From: an uncultured Bacteroidota bacterium
GTDB lineage: Bacteria; Bacteroidota; Bacteroidia; 2-12-FULL-35-15
DNA: 64,000 nt
NCBI GenBank assembly: GCA_903847205.1
Contig: CAINDA010000035.1
Span: forward strand, 124,001-188,000
Reading direction: 5' to 3'
Under the pieces are notes generated by a model. It saw only the letters and a program-made list of their open reading frames with translations, was not told the DNA's origin and did no database searches. Shown here piece after piece: positions 15,255-24,214 of the stretch (position 1 is the first letter of the stretch; every line of letters begins with the position of its first letter). Made by a program: the position numbers and the translations under genes.

Positions 15255-16433
15255 TTAAACCAATTCAATAACTATAGCAGATGCGCCGCCGCCGCCATTG
15301 CAAATTCCGGCAGCACCGTATTTTGCTTTATTTTGTTTTAAAACATTAATCAGTGTTACAATAATTCTTGCACCTGAACAGCCTAATGGATGGCCAAGGG
15401 AAACAGCACCGCCGTTTGCATTTACTTTTGAAGGATCTAATTTCATCAGCTTTGTATTCACCAATCCGACAACAGAAAAAGCTTCATTCAATTCAAAATA
15501 ATTAATGTCTTCCATTTTCAATCCTGCTTTCGCTACTGCTTTTGGAACAGCGATAGAAGGTGTGGTAGTAAACCATTCAGGAGCCTGCTCTGCATCGGCA
15601 TAACCACGAATAATCGCAATTGGTTTTAAACCCAATTTTTCTGCTTTTTCTTTGCTCATTAAAAGAAGTGCAGCTGCACCATCGTTCATCGTAGATGAAT
15701 TAGCAGCTGTAGCTGTTCCGTCTTTTGTGAATGCAGGTTTTAACTCAGGAATTTTATCAAATTTTACATTTTTATATTCTTCGTCTTCTTTGAAAAGAAT
15801 AGGATCGCCTTTACGTTGCGGGATTTCAACGGGCACAATTTCATCATTAAATTTTCCGGCAGCCCAAGCAGCTTTTGAACGAGTATATGACTCAATGGCA
15901 AAAGCATCCTGTTCTTCACGCGAAATATTATATTCTTTAGCACACATGTCTGCAGCATTACCCATCGGATAATTGTGGTAGCAGTCAATTAAACCGTCTT
16001 TGGCAACGCCATCAATCATTGTAACGTTCCCGTATTTATTTCCCCAGCGCATATTCTCAGAATAAAACGGCACCTGGCTCATACTCTCCATACCGCCTGC
16101 AACTGCAACATCAGCATCTCCGCACATAATACTCTGTGTTGCAACCATTACAGATTTCATACCTGAAGCACATACTTTATTGATGGTAGTACATTGTACA
16201 TTATCCGGCAGACCGGCATACTTCGAAGCCTGGCGGGCTGGAGCCTGACCAAGATTAGCGGGCAGCACACAGCCCATATATACTTCCTGAACTTCTTTTC
16301 CGTCGAGACCTGCTTTTGCAAGTACACCTTTAATCGCCACTGCACCCAGTCTTGTAGCAGGTATGCCTGCCAATGAACCGCCAAAACCGCCAATCGGTGT
16401 GCGCACTGCTGAAATGATATAAACTTCTTTCAT
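15255..16433 (-). CDS. Acetyl-CoA C-acetyltransferase (thiolase)
   Basis: This is a full-length thiolase (392 aa) condensing two acetyl-CoA to acetoacetyl-CoA, or the reverse. The nucleophilic Cys is in NKVCASGMKSV near residue 89. The C-terminal active-site motifs NEAFSVV, GGAVSLGHPLGCSGAR and CNGGGGASA are all present. I start it at the ATG giving MKEVYIISAVRTPIGGFGG, which is the normal thiolase N-terminus. A TTG further upstream (16484) would add 17 residues but lies inside the promoter at 16482-16514. Fatty acid or amino acid degradation, or polyhydroxybutyrate precursor supply, are possible roles; the neighbours do not decide between them. Confidence 0.95.
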   Translation of the reverse strand: MKEVYIISAVRTPIGGFGGSLAGIPATRLGAVAIKGVLAKAGLDGKEVQEVYMGCVLPANLGQAPARQASKYAGLPDNVQCTTINKVCASGMKSVMVATQSIMCGDADVAVAGGMESMSQVPFYSENMRWGNKYGNVTMIDGVAKDGLIDCYHNYPMGNAADMCAKEYNISREEQDAFAIESYTRSKAAWAAGKFNDEIVPVEIPQRKGDPILFKEDEEYKNVKFDKIPELKPAFTKDGTATAANSSTMNDGAAALLLMSKEKAEKLGLKPIAIIRGYADAEQAPEWFTTTPSIAVPKAVAKAGLKMEDINYFELNEAFSVVGLVNTKLMKLDPSKVNANGGAVSLGHPLGCSGARIIVTLINVLKQNKAKYGAAGICNGGGGASAIVIELV

Positions 16434-16481
16434 TGTTTGTTTTATTAAAATGTTATTCACTATTAAAATTAAATTCGGAAT

Positions 16482-16510
16482 CAAATTTAACTTTATTCAT
16501 GGATTTCAAA
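16482..16510 (-). promoter_or_regulatory. Promoter of the thiolase gene
   Basis: On the minus strand TTTG (16510-16507) is followed after 17 bp by TAAATTTG (16489-16482), matching the Bacteroidota -33/-7 pattern. The ATG at 16433 lies about 49 nt downstream. Confidence 0.55.
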
Positions 16511-16514
16511 CAAA

Positions 16515-16800
16515 ATAATTTCGTGTTTTTATTAATAATTTAAACACAAAATATTTGCCTCTTTTTAAAACATTTTCCCATTTACTGAAAGATAAAATTG
16601 ATCAACCAGATATAAGAGAAGCCCGCAAAATCTTTTTCAGGAAACTGAAATTTAAAAAAGAAGCCGTTTTGTTTTTCGTTAAATTTATAAAATCTTAAAT
16701 TTAAGATTGAAGATTGTGAATAACCCTGTGTACAAATGAATCGGCCTTAAATGCAGCAAGGCTGAATATTAATTAATTTCGTAAAAACAATAAAATCCAG
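16515..16800. other. Gene-free stretch between thiolase and HD-domain gene
   Basis: This divergent, AT-rich spacer lies between the thiolase promoter and the GTG start of the 7TM-HD protein. I see no ORF, hairpin or recognisable RNA in it. Confidence 0.5.
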
Positions 16801-18867
16801 GTGAAAAAAATCCTTTCATTTATCCGCAACAGCCATCCTGAAATATATAAAGGCATCATTTTTATTATTGCTATTTCCGTTGTGGTTTATATATTTCCGA
16901 AGCAGGGAAAGTTCAAATATGAATTTCAGAATTTGAAAGGAAAACCTTGGTATCACGAAGATTTGATTGCCCCTTTTGATTTCGCAATAAAAAAACAGGC
17001 AGATGAAATAAAGGAAGAAAAATCTGATATCATAAAAAACACCAAACCTTATTTTAAGTATGATAAATCGATTGTCAATGCTAAAAAAGCACAGCTGCTT
17101 TTGGAATTTAAAGATAAATGGGATGACAAAAAAAGCAAGAAAATAAAAGAAAAAACACTTACGCTTGCAAAAAAAGTAATTGATTCGGTTTACAGCAAGG
17201 GAATTATTGAACCTGCTGCTATCATTGAAAACAAACCGGATGATTATTCAATAAATGTTTTGTATAACAATGTTTCGAAAGAGCAGGAACTGCGTGATTT
17301 TTATACAATAAAATCTGCTTATGATTATATTCAGGAGCAGCTGTACCTTGATGAAAAAAACATAGATGTAAAATTTATTCTGCCGATATTAGAAAACAGT
17401 ATTGCGCATACACTCTTCTATGACAAATCTATTTCTGATAAAGTTTTAAAACAAGCCATTGACGGCATTTCTCCATCGCGGGATAAAATTTTAAAAGATC
17501 AAAGCATTATTTCTAAGGGCGAAATTATCGACGCGAAAAAATTCCAGATGCTTGAATCATTAAAGTGGGAATATGAGGAGCAGTCGGGAGGAACAGGCAA
17601 TTACCTGTTAATTTTGATCGGCCAAATTTTAATAGTTACACTGTGTTTAGCGGTTTTAATTATTTTCCTGGCATTTTTCAGAAGGGATATTTTTATAGAC
17701 AATGCAAAAATTACATTCATTCTCATACTAATTATTCTCCAGGTGTTGATGACCAGATTGGCTGTCAACAGTCAGTTAATGAGTATTTACATTCTTCCAT
17801 TCTGCATTCTTCCCATTATAGTCAGAGCCTTTTTTGACACCCGTATTGCATTGTTTGTTTTCCTGGTAACAGTTCTTATCACTTCGTTTATGGCGCCGAA
17901 CCGTTTTGAATTTGCTTTTATTCAGCTCTTAGGCGGTATGGTTACTATTTTCAGCATTGTGAATATGCATAACCGTTCGCAAATTTTTATTTCAGCAGCA
18001 TTGATATTTTTAACTTACAGCATTGCATTTATCGGCATAAATATTATACAGGAAGGCGGCAGTGACGTAATTACTTGGAATGATTTTGCATGGTTCGGCG
18101 TAAGTGCGATGCTGACATTATTTTCTTATCCGCTGATTTATATTTTCGAAAAAATATTCGGATTTATTTCTGATGTATCATTACTGGAATTATCCGATAC
18201 CAACGGGAAACTGCTTCGTGAACTTGCTTCCCGAGCACCGGGTACATTTCAGCATTCGCTGCAGGTTGCCAACCTTGCAGAAGAAGCAATCTACGCTGTA
18301 GGCGGAAACGCTTTGTTAGTGAGAGCTGGTGCGCTTTATCATGATATCGGCAAAATGGATCTGCCCCAATTTTTTATTGAAAACCAAGTCAGCAGTGTAA
18401 ATCCGCATGAAGATCTTAATTATGACGAGAGTGCTTCGATTATAATTAATCACGTTATAAAAGGAATTGAAATTGCAAAAAAACATAATCTGCCTGAACA
18501 GGTTATTGATTTTATCCGCACGCATCATGGCACAAGTATTACTGCCTATTTTTACCGTTCATTTCAAAATGCTTTTCCGGAAGAGCAGATTAACATGGAA
18601 AAATTCCGGTACCCGGGCCCAATTCCTTTCTCGAAAGAAACAGCAGTGCTTATGATAGCGGATTCCGTAGAAGCTGCATCACGCAGTTTAAAAAAATACG
18701 ATGCCGAAAGTATTGATAACCTTGTGGAAATGATTGTAAACACGCAGGTTGAACAAAATCAATTTGTAAATTCGGATATTACTTTCAGAGATATCAATAC
18801 ACTAAAAAAGATTTTCAAGAAAAAATTAATGAATGTGTACCATGTGAGAGTGGAGTATCCGAGATAA
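16801..18867 (+). CDS. pgpH: 7TM-HD family phosphohydrolase, PgpH-like
   Basis: The layout is that of 7TMR-HDED/HD proteins. An N-terminal membrane segment (about 16-32) is followed by a large extracellular domain (about 40-265), a cluster of membrane helices (about 267-460) and a cytoplasmic HD domain. The HD metal motif reads HDIGKMD near residue 516, with an upstream FQHSLQVANLAEEA helix and a downstream RTHHGT. In Listeria PgpH this architecture degrades cyclic di-AMP; I infer the same here, without another c-di-AMP gene in view. The start is GTG, because no upstream ATG is in frame and translation from GTG gives a sensible KKILSF N-terminus. Confidence 0.85.
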   Translation: MKKILSFIRNSHPEIYKGIIFIIAISVVVYIFPKQGKFKYEFQNLKGKPWYHEDLIAPFDFAIKKQADEIKEEKSDIIKNTKPYFKYDKSIVNAKKAQLLLEFKDKWDDKKSKKIKEKTLTLAKKVIDSVYSKGIIEPAAIIENKPDDYSINVLYNNVSKEQELRDFYTIKSAYDYIQEQLYLDEKNIDVKFILPILENSIAHTLFYDKSISDKVLKQAIDGISPSRDKILKDQSIISKGEIIDAKKFQMLESLKWEYEEQSGGTGNYLLILIGQILIVTLCLAVLIIFLAFFRRDIFIDNAKITFILILIILQVLMTRLAVNSQLMSIYILPFCILPIIVRAFFDTRIALFVFLVTVLITSFMAPNRFEFAFIQLLGGMVTIFSIVNMHNRSQIFISAALIFLTYSIAFIGINIIQEGGSDVITWNDFAWFGVSAMLTLFSYPLIYIFEKIFGFISDVSLLELSDTNGKLLRELASRAPGTFQHSLQVANLAEEAIYAVGGNALLVRAGALYHDIGKMDLPQFFIENQVSSVNPHEDLNYDESASIIINHVIKGIEIAKKHNLPEQVIDFIRTHHGTSITAYFYRSFQNAFPEEQINMEKFRYPGPIPFSKETAVLMIADSVEAASRSLKKYDAESIDNLVEMIVNTQVEQNQFVNSDITFRDINTLKKIFKKKLMNVYHVRVEYPR

Positions 18868-18935
18868 AATTTTAAATTTTAAAATCTGAATCCTAAATTC
18901 TGGACGGAAGAATTCGCTTTAACACAGAAAATAAT

Positions 18936-20522
18936 CTACCTCTCCACCTGAAGAATAGCACTGCCTGCACTGTTTTTATTTTCTGTCTGCATTTGCAGCA
19001 AGTAAGAACCGCTGCTTAATTCTGAAATATCAATCTGCAAATGCTGGGAGCCTTCTGTAAATATCTGCGAAGCAATCTTTTTAATTATTCTTCCTTGAAT
19101 ATCGCAGAGTGTTATTTGTAAAAACTGTCTCTGCTTCAGTTGAAACATCACTGAAACATTATCTTTTGAGGGATTAGGAAAAACTATCAGCGACAGATCA
19201 TCACTTTTTGAATCGCCCCCAATACCAGTTAATAAACCTAAATATGTTTTGCCAGAAAATATTTCGGTATTGCCTGTACGAAGGTCGCACCAATCTGTGC
19301 AGAGGTAATTATCGTTCAAGCAGACTCCAATAAAATCATTTCCTTTTTGGATATTAATAAATGGAGAAGGGGCTGAGCTTATTTTATAATTTGTGCTAAA
19401 TGAAGCTCCGCCATTGGATGAAACTGTTGCGAAAATTTCGAAAGGCGACGATGATGTTCCACCTGTATTCCTTCTGTCGCGCCATGCTGCAGCATATTTA
19501 CCGGTTTGTGAAAATGCAGCCCAGCACATATCCTGTCCTGTTCCATTTGAGAGTGCATCGTCGTTTATGCGAATGGGAGGATTGCTCCATGTGATGCCGC
19601 CGTCGTTTGAATAAACGCTTAAAATATCAGGGTCTCCGTTTCGATTGTCGGTAAAGGTGTAAACAAGGTTTCCGGCATTCATAGGATTTGCGCTCAGCAC
19701 ATAACTGCCTTGATACAGAGTATCTGTGACTGCAGAATTTACGGCTGCATTTCCGATTATATGGGGAATAAGCGAATTGCCTCCATCAGTGGATTTTAAA
19801 CAAATTACCCGCGCATAAACACTCTGCGGCGGATTGTAAGATACATAGCCGATATACAAACTTCCGTCTGCACCGACTGCAGGAACACCCATTGCATTGG
19901 TAACTAAATTGGAAGGAATGCTATCGTCAACTAATTTTCTGCTGCTCCATGTAGCTCCATTATCTGCAGATGATTTCATCCAGATATGGTGCGGCAGCGT
20001 GCCTTCCGAAATACTTTTTGTTACAACATATAATCTTCCGCTGTAAGGCCCTGAACTTCTATCAACAGCAATCCAAGGCCTGTCAATTGGGATATCCGGT
20101 GTTTCTAAGGCACTAATTACTTTTACGCCGGGGCTCCAGGCTGCACCGCCGTTAACGGACTTTGCTACCATTACATAACCTGAATCATATACGGCAGAAT
20201 GATCAATATAGCTTAAAAATACTGTGCCTGAATTATTGAAAGCAAGTGATACATCAGCTGCGGTAAAGTTTGAGTGCAGATGCGGGATTAAAGCCGGAAT
20301 GCTCCACGATGCGCCAGCATTAGTTGAATAACTTATCGCAGCAGAAAGAATTCCCACGCCCCCTGCCCTCATCCATGCAGCAACTAAATTATTTGAATCA
20401 ACCGGATTTACGGCGATAGAAGGCTCTGTATCCCAGTATGTGAAATTAGAAATATTGGTATTAGTCTGGGCTGAACAATTGAAGGTGTATAGAAACACCA
20501 ATAAAATCAAATACTTTGTCAT
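18936..20522 (-). CDS. Secreted BNR-repeat (sialidase-like fold) protein with T9SS type A domain
   Basis: A signal peptide (MTKYLILLVFLYTFNCSAQ) precedes a propeller with about six Asp-box motifs, for example STNAGASW, SVNGGAAW, SADNGATW and SNDGGITW. About the last 85 residues form a type A T9SS sorting domain, beginning LIVFPNPSKDN and ending in SGSYLLQ plus a short strand. I do not see the Arg triad and FRIP motif of true sialidases, so enzymatic sialidase activity is not supported. It is most likely a T9SS-secreted surface protein. An SDR gene lies 20 bp upstream on the same strand; there is no obvious functional link. Confidence 0.85.
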   Translation of the reverse strand: MTKYLILLVFLYTFNCSAQTNTNISNFTYWDTEPSIAVNPVDSNNLVAAWMRAGGVGILSAAISYSTNAGASWSIPALIPHLHSNFTAADVSLAFNNSGTVFLSYIDHSAVYDSGYVMVAKSVNGGAAWSPGVKVISALETPDIPIDRPWIAVDRSSGPYSGRLYVVTKSISEGTLPHHIWMKSSADNGATWSSRKLVDDSIPSNLVTNAMGVPAVGADGSLYIGYVSYNPPQSVYARVICLKSTDGGNSLIPHIIGNAAVNSAVTDTLYQGSYVLSANPMNAGNLVYTFTDNRNGDPDILSVYSNDGGITWSNPPIRINDDALSNGTGQDMCWAAFSQTGKYAAAWRDRRNTGGTSSSPFEIFATVSSNGGASFSTNYKISSAPSPFINIQKGNDFIGVCLNDNYLCTDWCDLRTGNTEIFSGKTYLGLLTGIGGDSKSDDLSLIVFPNPSKDNVSVMFQLKQRQFLQITLCDIQGRIIKKIASQIFTEGSQHLQIDISELSSGSYLLQMQTENKNSAGSAILQVER

Positions 20523-20542
20523 GATTGATCAGTTTAATTTAT

Positions 20543-21253
20543 TTAGGGCGTACTCAATGATACAGGGATAATTCTGCCATTCATATATTGATGAGCATTC
20601 AACGAAAAATCTGCAATAAAGGATGCCATCTGGGATGCCGATAATGGCGCTTTATAACCGGGAAATGCTTCCTGCAGCATTTCAGTCTGGGCAGCACCCA
20701 GAGCAAGACAGTTAAATGCAATATTTTTTTCTTTGTACTCTTCAGCAAGGCATTCGGTTAAACAGGCCAAAGCCGCTTTACTTGAACTGTATGCGGCCAG
20801 ACCTGCAAATTTTGCACTGCCCTGAAACCCGCCCATACTACTGATATTAACGATATGTGATTTTTGTCCGCCATCCATTAAAGGAAGTACAGCTTGAATT
20901 AACCTGATAACAGAAAACACATTTACATTATAAACATATTCTAAATCGGCAGCAGCAATAGTTTCAAAGGGCTTGTTCAGCAATGCGCCGGCATTATTTA
21001 TTAAAATATTAATTGAACTTACATTTTTTTTAATCTCAGAAATTAATTTTTCTACCGCATTTTTTTCTGTCAAATCGCAGGCCAATGGTATAATATTTGA
21101 AGCTGGATTTAATAACAGGCAGTCTTTTTTTAACTGTTCTAATTTTTGTGAATTACGGGAAACAGCTATTATGGTGTGCTTAGAATCTGAGCTTAAGATT
21201 TTAACTAATTCATAGCCTATTCCCCTGCTTGCACCTGTTACAATAATATTCAT
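20543..21253 (-). CDS. Short-chain dehydrogenase/reductase
   Basis: This is a classical SDR of 236 aa. The nucleotide-binding TGASRGIG is at the N-terminus, NNAG lies near residue 92, and the Ser of NISSMGG and catalytic YSSSK follow near 140-160. It should be a cytoplasmic NAD(P)-dependent oxidoreductase; the substrate cannot be told from sequence. I start at the ATG giving MNIIVTGASRG. An upstream ATG at 21289 would add 12 residues not seen in the family. It lies 20 bp upstream of the BNR-repeat gene. Confidence 0.9.
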   Translation of the reverse strand: MNIIVTGASRGIGYELVKILSSDSKHTIIAVSRNSQKLEQLKKDCLLLNPASNIIPLACDLTEKNAVEKLISEIKKNVSSINILINNAGALLNKPFETIAAADLEYVYNVNVFSVIRLIQAVLPLMDGGQKSHIVNISSMGGFQGSAKFAGLAAYSSSKAALACLTECLAEEYKEKNIAFNCLALGAAQTEMLQEAFPGYKAPLSASQMASFIADFSLNAHQYMNGRIIPVSLSTP

Positions 21254-21327
21254 TGTTTTTACGTTTTTGTTTAATTCAAAGAAACGCATTTTTTTATTAA
21301 CTTTACTTAAACTAAATAGCTATTCAA

Positions 21328-21891
21328 ATGCAATTAAAAATAAAATTTATTTCTTTGTTTATACTCCTTGCCTTTTACGGTATAGCACAAGATAGCATAA
21401 GAATTCGGAAAGAACCGCACAGAAGAGGCACTTCACAGCCGTCGAACTTTTCATGGGATAAAGTGTATGTGGGGGGAAATGTGGGGCTCCAGTTCGGCAC
21501 CGTTACATTTATGGAATTATCCCCTTTAGCAGGTTATCGTATCAACGATAAAGTTTCAGCAGGCGTTGGAGTTACCTATCAATACTATCATTACCAGGAC
21601 AGAATGTATGATATCTCAACCAATGTATACGGAGGCAGGGTGTTTGGAAGATATATGTTTACTGAAAATATATTCGGGCATGGGGAATATGAATACCTGA
21701 ATCTTGAAGCATTTGATTTTTTTCCTTCCAGAAGGGTTGATGTTGGAAGTCTGCTTGCCGGTGTAGGTTATATACAGCACATAAGCCGGAATTCGGGTAT
21801 TGTTGCAATGCTGTTGTACAATTTTACTGAATCTACTTATACACCATATACTAATCCTATTATCAGAATAGGCTTGAATATTGGGTTGTAG
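21328..21891 (+). CDS. Predicted outer-membrane beta-barrel protein (187 aa)
   Basis: A signal peptide (residues 1-20, ending GIAQ) is followed by a basic segment and then a series of alternating amphipathic strands. The strands include KVYVGGNVGLQFG, AGYRINDKVSAGVGVTYQY, YGGRVFGRYMF and the last, PIIRIGLNIGL. This pattern suits a small eight-stranded barrel, similar to opacity-type proteins of Bacteroidota. I do not recognise a specific family. It is divergent from the SDR gene (74 bp between the chosen starts) and convergent with the 207-aa exported protein. Confidence 0.7.
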   Translation: MQLKIKFISLFILLAFYGIAQDSIRIRKEPHRRGTSQPSNFSWDKVYVGGNVGLQFGTVTFMELSPLAGYRINDKVSAGVGVTYQYYHYQDRMYDISTNVYGGRVFGRYMFTENIFGHGEYEYLNLEAFDFFPSRRVDVGSLLAGVGYIQHISRNSGIVAMLLYNFTESTYTPYTNPIIRIGLNIGL

Positions 21892-21899
21892 AGCTCTTT

Positions 21900-22523
21900 C
21901 TAATCTTCCAACGGAACTGCGGAAAATATAATGGTTAAGATTCCTGAAGCAGAGAGGTTTTCTTTTTTTTGTTTTATGACCGTTGTCTTTTTGAATTTCG
22001 TTTTTTCTAAAACCATTCTATAAGCGGGTTCCCACTTTGTAATTTGTTTTAAAACATTCATGCTTTTCCAATGAATTGCATCCAGCTTATAGGCATTCAT
22101 CTGCTTGTCGTAATAAGCAGGCACACCGCTCATCATTGTTAAAGGAGTTAAATCTTTATAATAAGCTTTTCCATTATCAAGAACTTTTATTTGAATGCGG
22201 ACGGTATCTGTAAGTCTATTTTCTAAATCGTTATTTTTAGTTTCAATATATTTCCGGCAGAATTGGTTATAATCAAAAGGTGAGGCATAACCCGAAATTT
22301 TAGGGAATGGAATTGTCACTTGTTCCGGCGAAATTATTTGCGGCTGCGCTGTGAGTTTGTTCCCGACCAGAAATTTTTGAAATTTCATTTCGGCTTTGAT
22401 ATAAACCGAATCAAACTTTGGCTTTGAAATTTTAATTCTTCCATACGTCTGCGATGTATCATTTTGAGCCAATGCAAAGCAGGTGTTGATAAAGCAGAGT
22501 AAAAATAATTTGTATTTGTCCAT
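21900..22523 (-). CDS. Exported protein of unknown function (207 aa)
   Basis: I do not recognise this family. With the ATG at 22523 the N-terminus (MDKYKLFLLCFINTCFALAQ) is a clean signal peptide. The longer GTG-started frame from 22541 would place charged residues before it. The mature protein is soluble in appearance, with a basic C-terminal part (LEKTKFKKTTVIKQKK) followed by a hydrophobic stretch (LTIIFSAVPLED). Its 3' end is 8 bp from the convergent barrel gene, with no visible terminator between. Function is unknown. Confidence 0.65.
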   Translation of the reverse strand: MDKYKLFLLCFINTCFALAQNDTSQTYGRIKISKPKFDSVYIKAEMKFQKFLVGNKLTAQPQIISPEQVTIPFPKISGYASPFDYNQFCRKYIETKNNDLENRLTDTVRIQIKVLDNGKAYYKDLTPLTMMSGVPAYYDKQMNAYKLDAIHWKSMNVLKQITKWEPAYRMVLEKTKFKKTTVIKQKKENLSASGILTIIFSAVPLED

Positions 22524-22627
22524 AAATTTATCCTCTGTCACACGGCCTTAAAATGAAAATGCACTGATATAAAACAGGCATGAAAGTTTTATTGCACCGT
22601 TAACAATTGATTGCTCCTTACATTATT

Positions 22628-23197
22628 TTATAAAAGTCTTTTCCCTTTTTCACTTATCAAAATTACTTTTTCAAGCCGGGCCAGCTGTGTTATTTCTCGT
22701 TTGGCGCTCATTATAAGATGTAGAACTGTCTTCCGATAAGATGGCGGCTGTGAATGAAAAAAATCCCAGGCTTTTTTATTGGCTCTAAATTTTTTCTCGA
22801 AGCTGTCTGAAAGTTTTGCGGCTTCTTTTTCGTAAGAATATATTTTAGATCTGTGTTCCTGCCTTAATTTAAAGCTTGCAATACCTGATGGCTGCATCAA
22901 CCCTTGATTGGTTAATTTTTCGACTTTCCTGATATTAACAGCACTCCATATACTTGTTGATTTTCTGGGAGTGAAACGGATAAAGTAACTCTCTTTATTT
23001 ATAGATTTACGCAAACCATCAATCCAGCCGAAACAGATTGCCTGATCAACTGACTCACTCCAGGTCATACAAGGTTTGCCGCTGCCCGATTTATAAAAGC
23101 CGACAAGTAATTCAGATTCTTTGCCGTGGTTTTTCTTTAACCACTTTCTGAAATCTGATTGGGACACAAAAAATACAGGTTGAATATTTAAATTCAT
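22628..23197 (-). CDS. YdeI/OmpD-associated family protein
   Basis: The 189-aa protein matches the YdeI-like family. Signature features are the DFRKWLKKNHGK start, CMTWSESVDQAICFGWIDG near residues 42-60, then RFTPRKSTSIWSAVNI and a C-terminal region with SYRKTVLHLIMSAKREITQLARL. It has no signal peptide and is probably cytoplasmic. Related proteins have been linked to bacteriocin or peptide tolerance in other bacteria, but the molecular function is not established. It stands alone, with 104 bp to the next gene downstream on the same strand. Confidence 0.8.
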   Translation of the reverse strand: MNLNIQPVFFVSQSDFRKWLKKNHGKESELLVGFYKSGSGKPCMTWSESVDQAICFGWIDGLRKSINKESYFIRFTPRKSTSIWSAVNIRKVEKLTNQGLMQPSGIASFKLRQEHRSKIYSYEKEAAKLSDSFEKKFRANKKAWDFFHSQPPSYRKTVLHLIMSAKREITQLARLEKVILISEKGKRLL

Positions 23198-23349
23198 TTT
23201 TATAGGACTCGATTTTTTTCTGATCTATGGTCATCCATATTACTATAAATTAAATAGTTTCTTTATCCAATAGTCCTGAAAAATTTCAATACATAATTTA
23301 AAATCAAAATTATCGAAATAGGATAAGACCTTTGCACTAGAGGAAAAAT

Positions 23350-24114
23350 TTATTTAATATCATTCATCCAGTAGGTAGTTAATATCGGGTGATATTCTCC
23401 CCATTGGTCCCAAATTGGATATAATTTAAATTTCATGGCAAGAGCCTTCTGACACTTAGTACCGACATATACATTTCCAAGATCTTCTAATTCGAAATTT
23501 TCATAGGGATAAACCTTTTTTATTTCAGCAGTCAACTTCGTTAATGAAATTTCCCTGATAGTTAAACTATCGCCGTTTGAGCCGTCAAAACTAAATGAGC
23601 CGTCATATTCATTCCATATCGGCGGTGTAATAAATACTAAATTTTTATCTGTCGTAATACTGCTTTTATATTCTCTTGCCTGTTTTAGAGTTTTAAATTC
23701 GTCGGTTCTGCGATATGCTTTTTTTACTTTTCGTTTGAAGGAAATAAGCTTATTCGAATCAAAGAAAAAAGTTCCTTTTGCAGATGTAATTTCATTACTG
23801 CTTAAATTAATATTAAACTGTTCAATGCTGATTCCATTTTTACAAATGTAAATTGTATAATGAAAGTCGTATTTAAAGCCATCATTGGTTTTATTAAATA
23901 CCCATTCTTTTTTGAACTCATTTAAAATTTTAATGTCATTGGTATAAAAGTCTTTTAATGTATCCATTAAAAAAGTTTTTTTCAGCTTCGCAGACCGTAT
24001 GCCTACTAAACTGTAACCGCCATTTTCAAAATTAAAGTCATTGAGAAGCGATGTCTGACTGAAAGCAGACATGCAGAAGGCAAGCAGAATTAATATGTTT
24101 AGAGCTCTTTTCAT
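23350..24114 (-). CDS. Exported protein of unknown function (254 aa)
   Basis: I do not recognise the family. The first 19 residues (MKRALNILILLAFCMSAFS) form a signal peptide. The mature part is rich in Lys, Asn and Thr, with alternating hydrophobic residues suggesting beta structure, and has no membrane segment after the signal. No lipobox or T9SS sorting domain is present, so periplasmic location is the simplest reading. It is separated by 100 bp from the 574-aa membrane protein upstream on the same strand. Confidence 0.7.
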   Translation of the reverse strand: MKRALNILILLAFCMSAFSQTSLLNDFNFENGGYSLVGIRSAKLKKTFLMDTLKDFYTNDIKILNEFKKEWVFNKTNDGFKYDFHYTIYICKNGISIEQFNINLSSNEITSAKGTFFFDSNKLISFKRKVKKAYRRTDEFKTLKQAREYKSSITTDKNLVFITPPIWNEYDGSFSFDGSNGDSLTIREISLTKLTAEIKKVYPYENFELEDLGNVYVGTKCQKALAMKFKLYPIWDQWGEYHPILTTYWMNDIK

Positions 24115-24214
24115 AAAGATGCAAATACAATTTTCCCTGTTTCATATTTTCCATTTGCTGCAACATTCTATGAATGTAATTCACATGGAGCCAGCGATAA
24201 AGCAATAAAATATT

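Noticed and set aside
15298-15972. Plus-strand open frames inside the thiolase gene
   Set aside because: They are shadows of a complete thiolase with all catalytic motifs.
18936-20522. Active sialidase
   Set aside because: Asp-box repeats are present, but the catalytic Arg triad and FRIP-type motif were not found.
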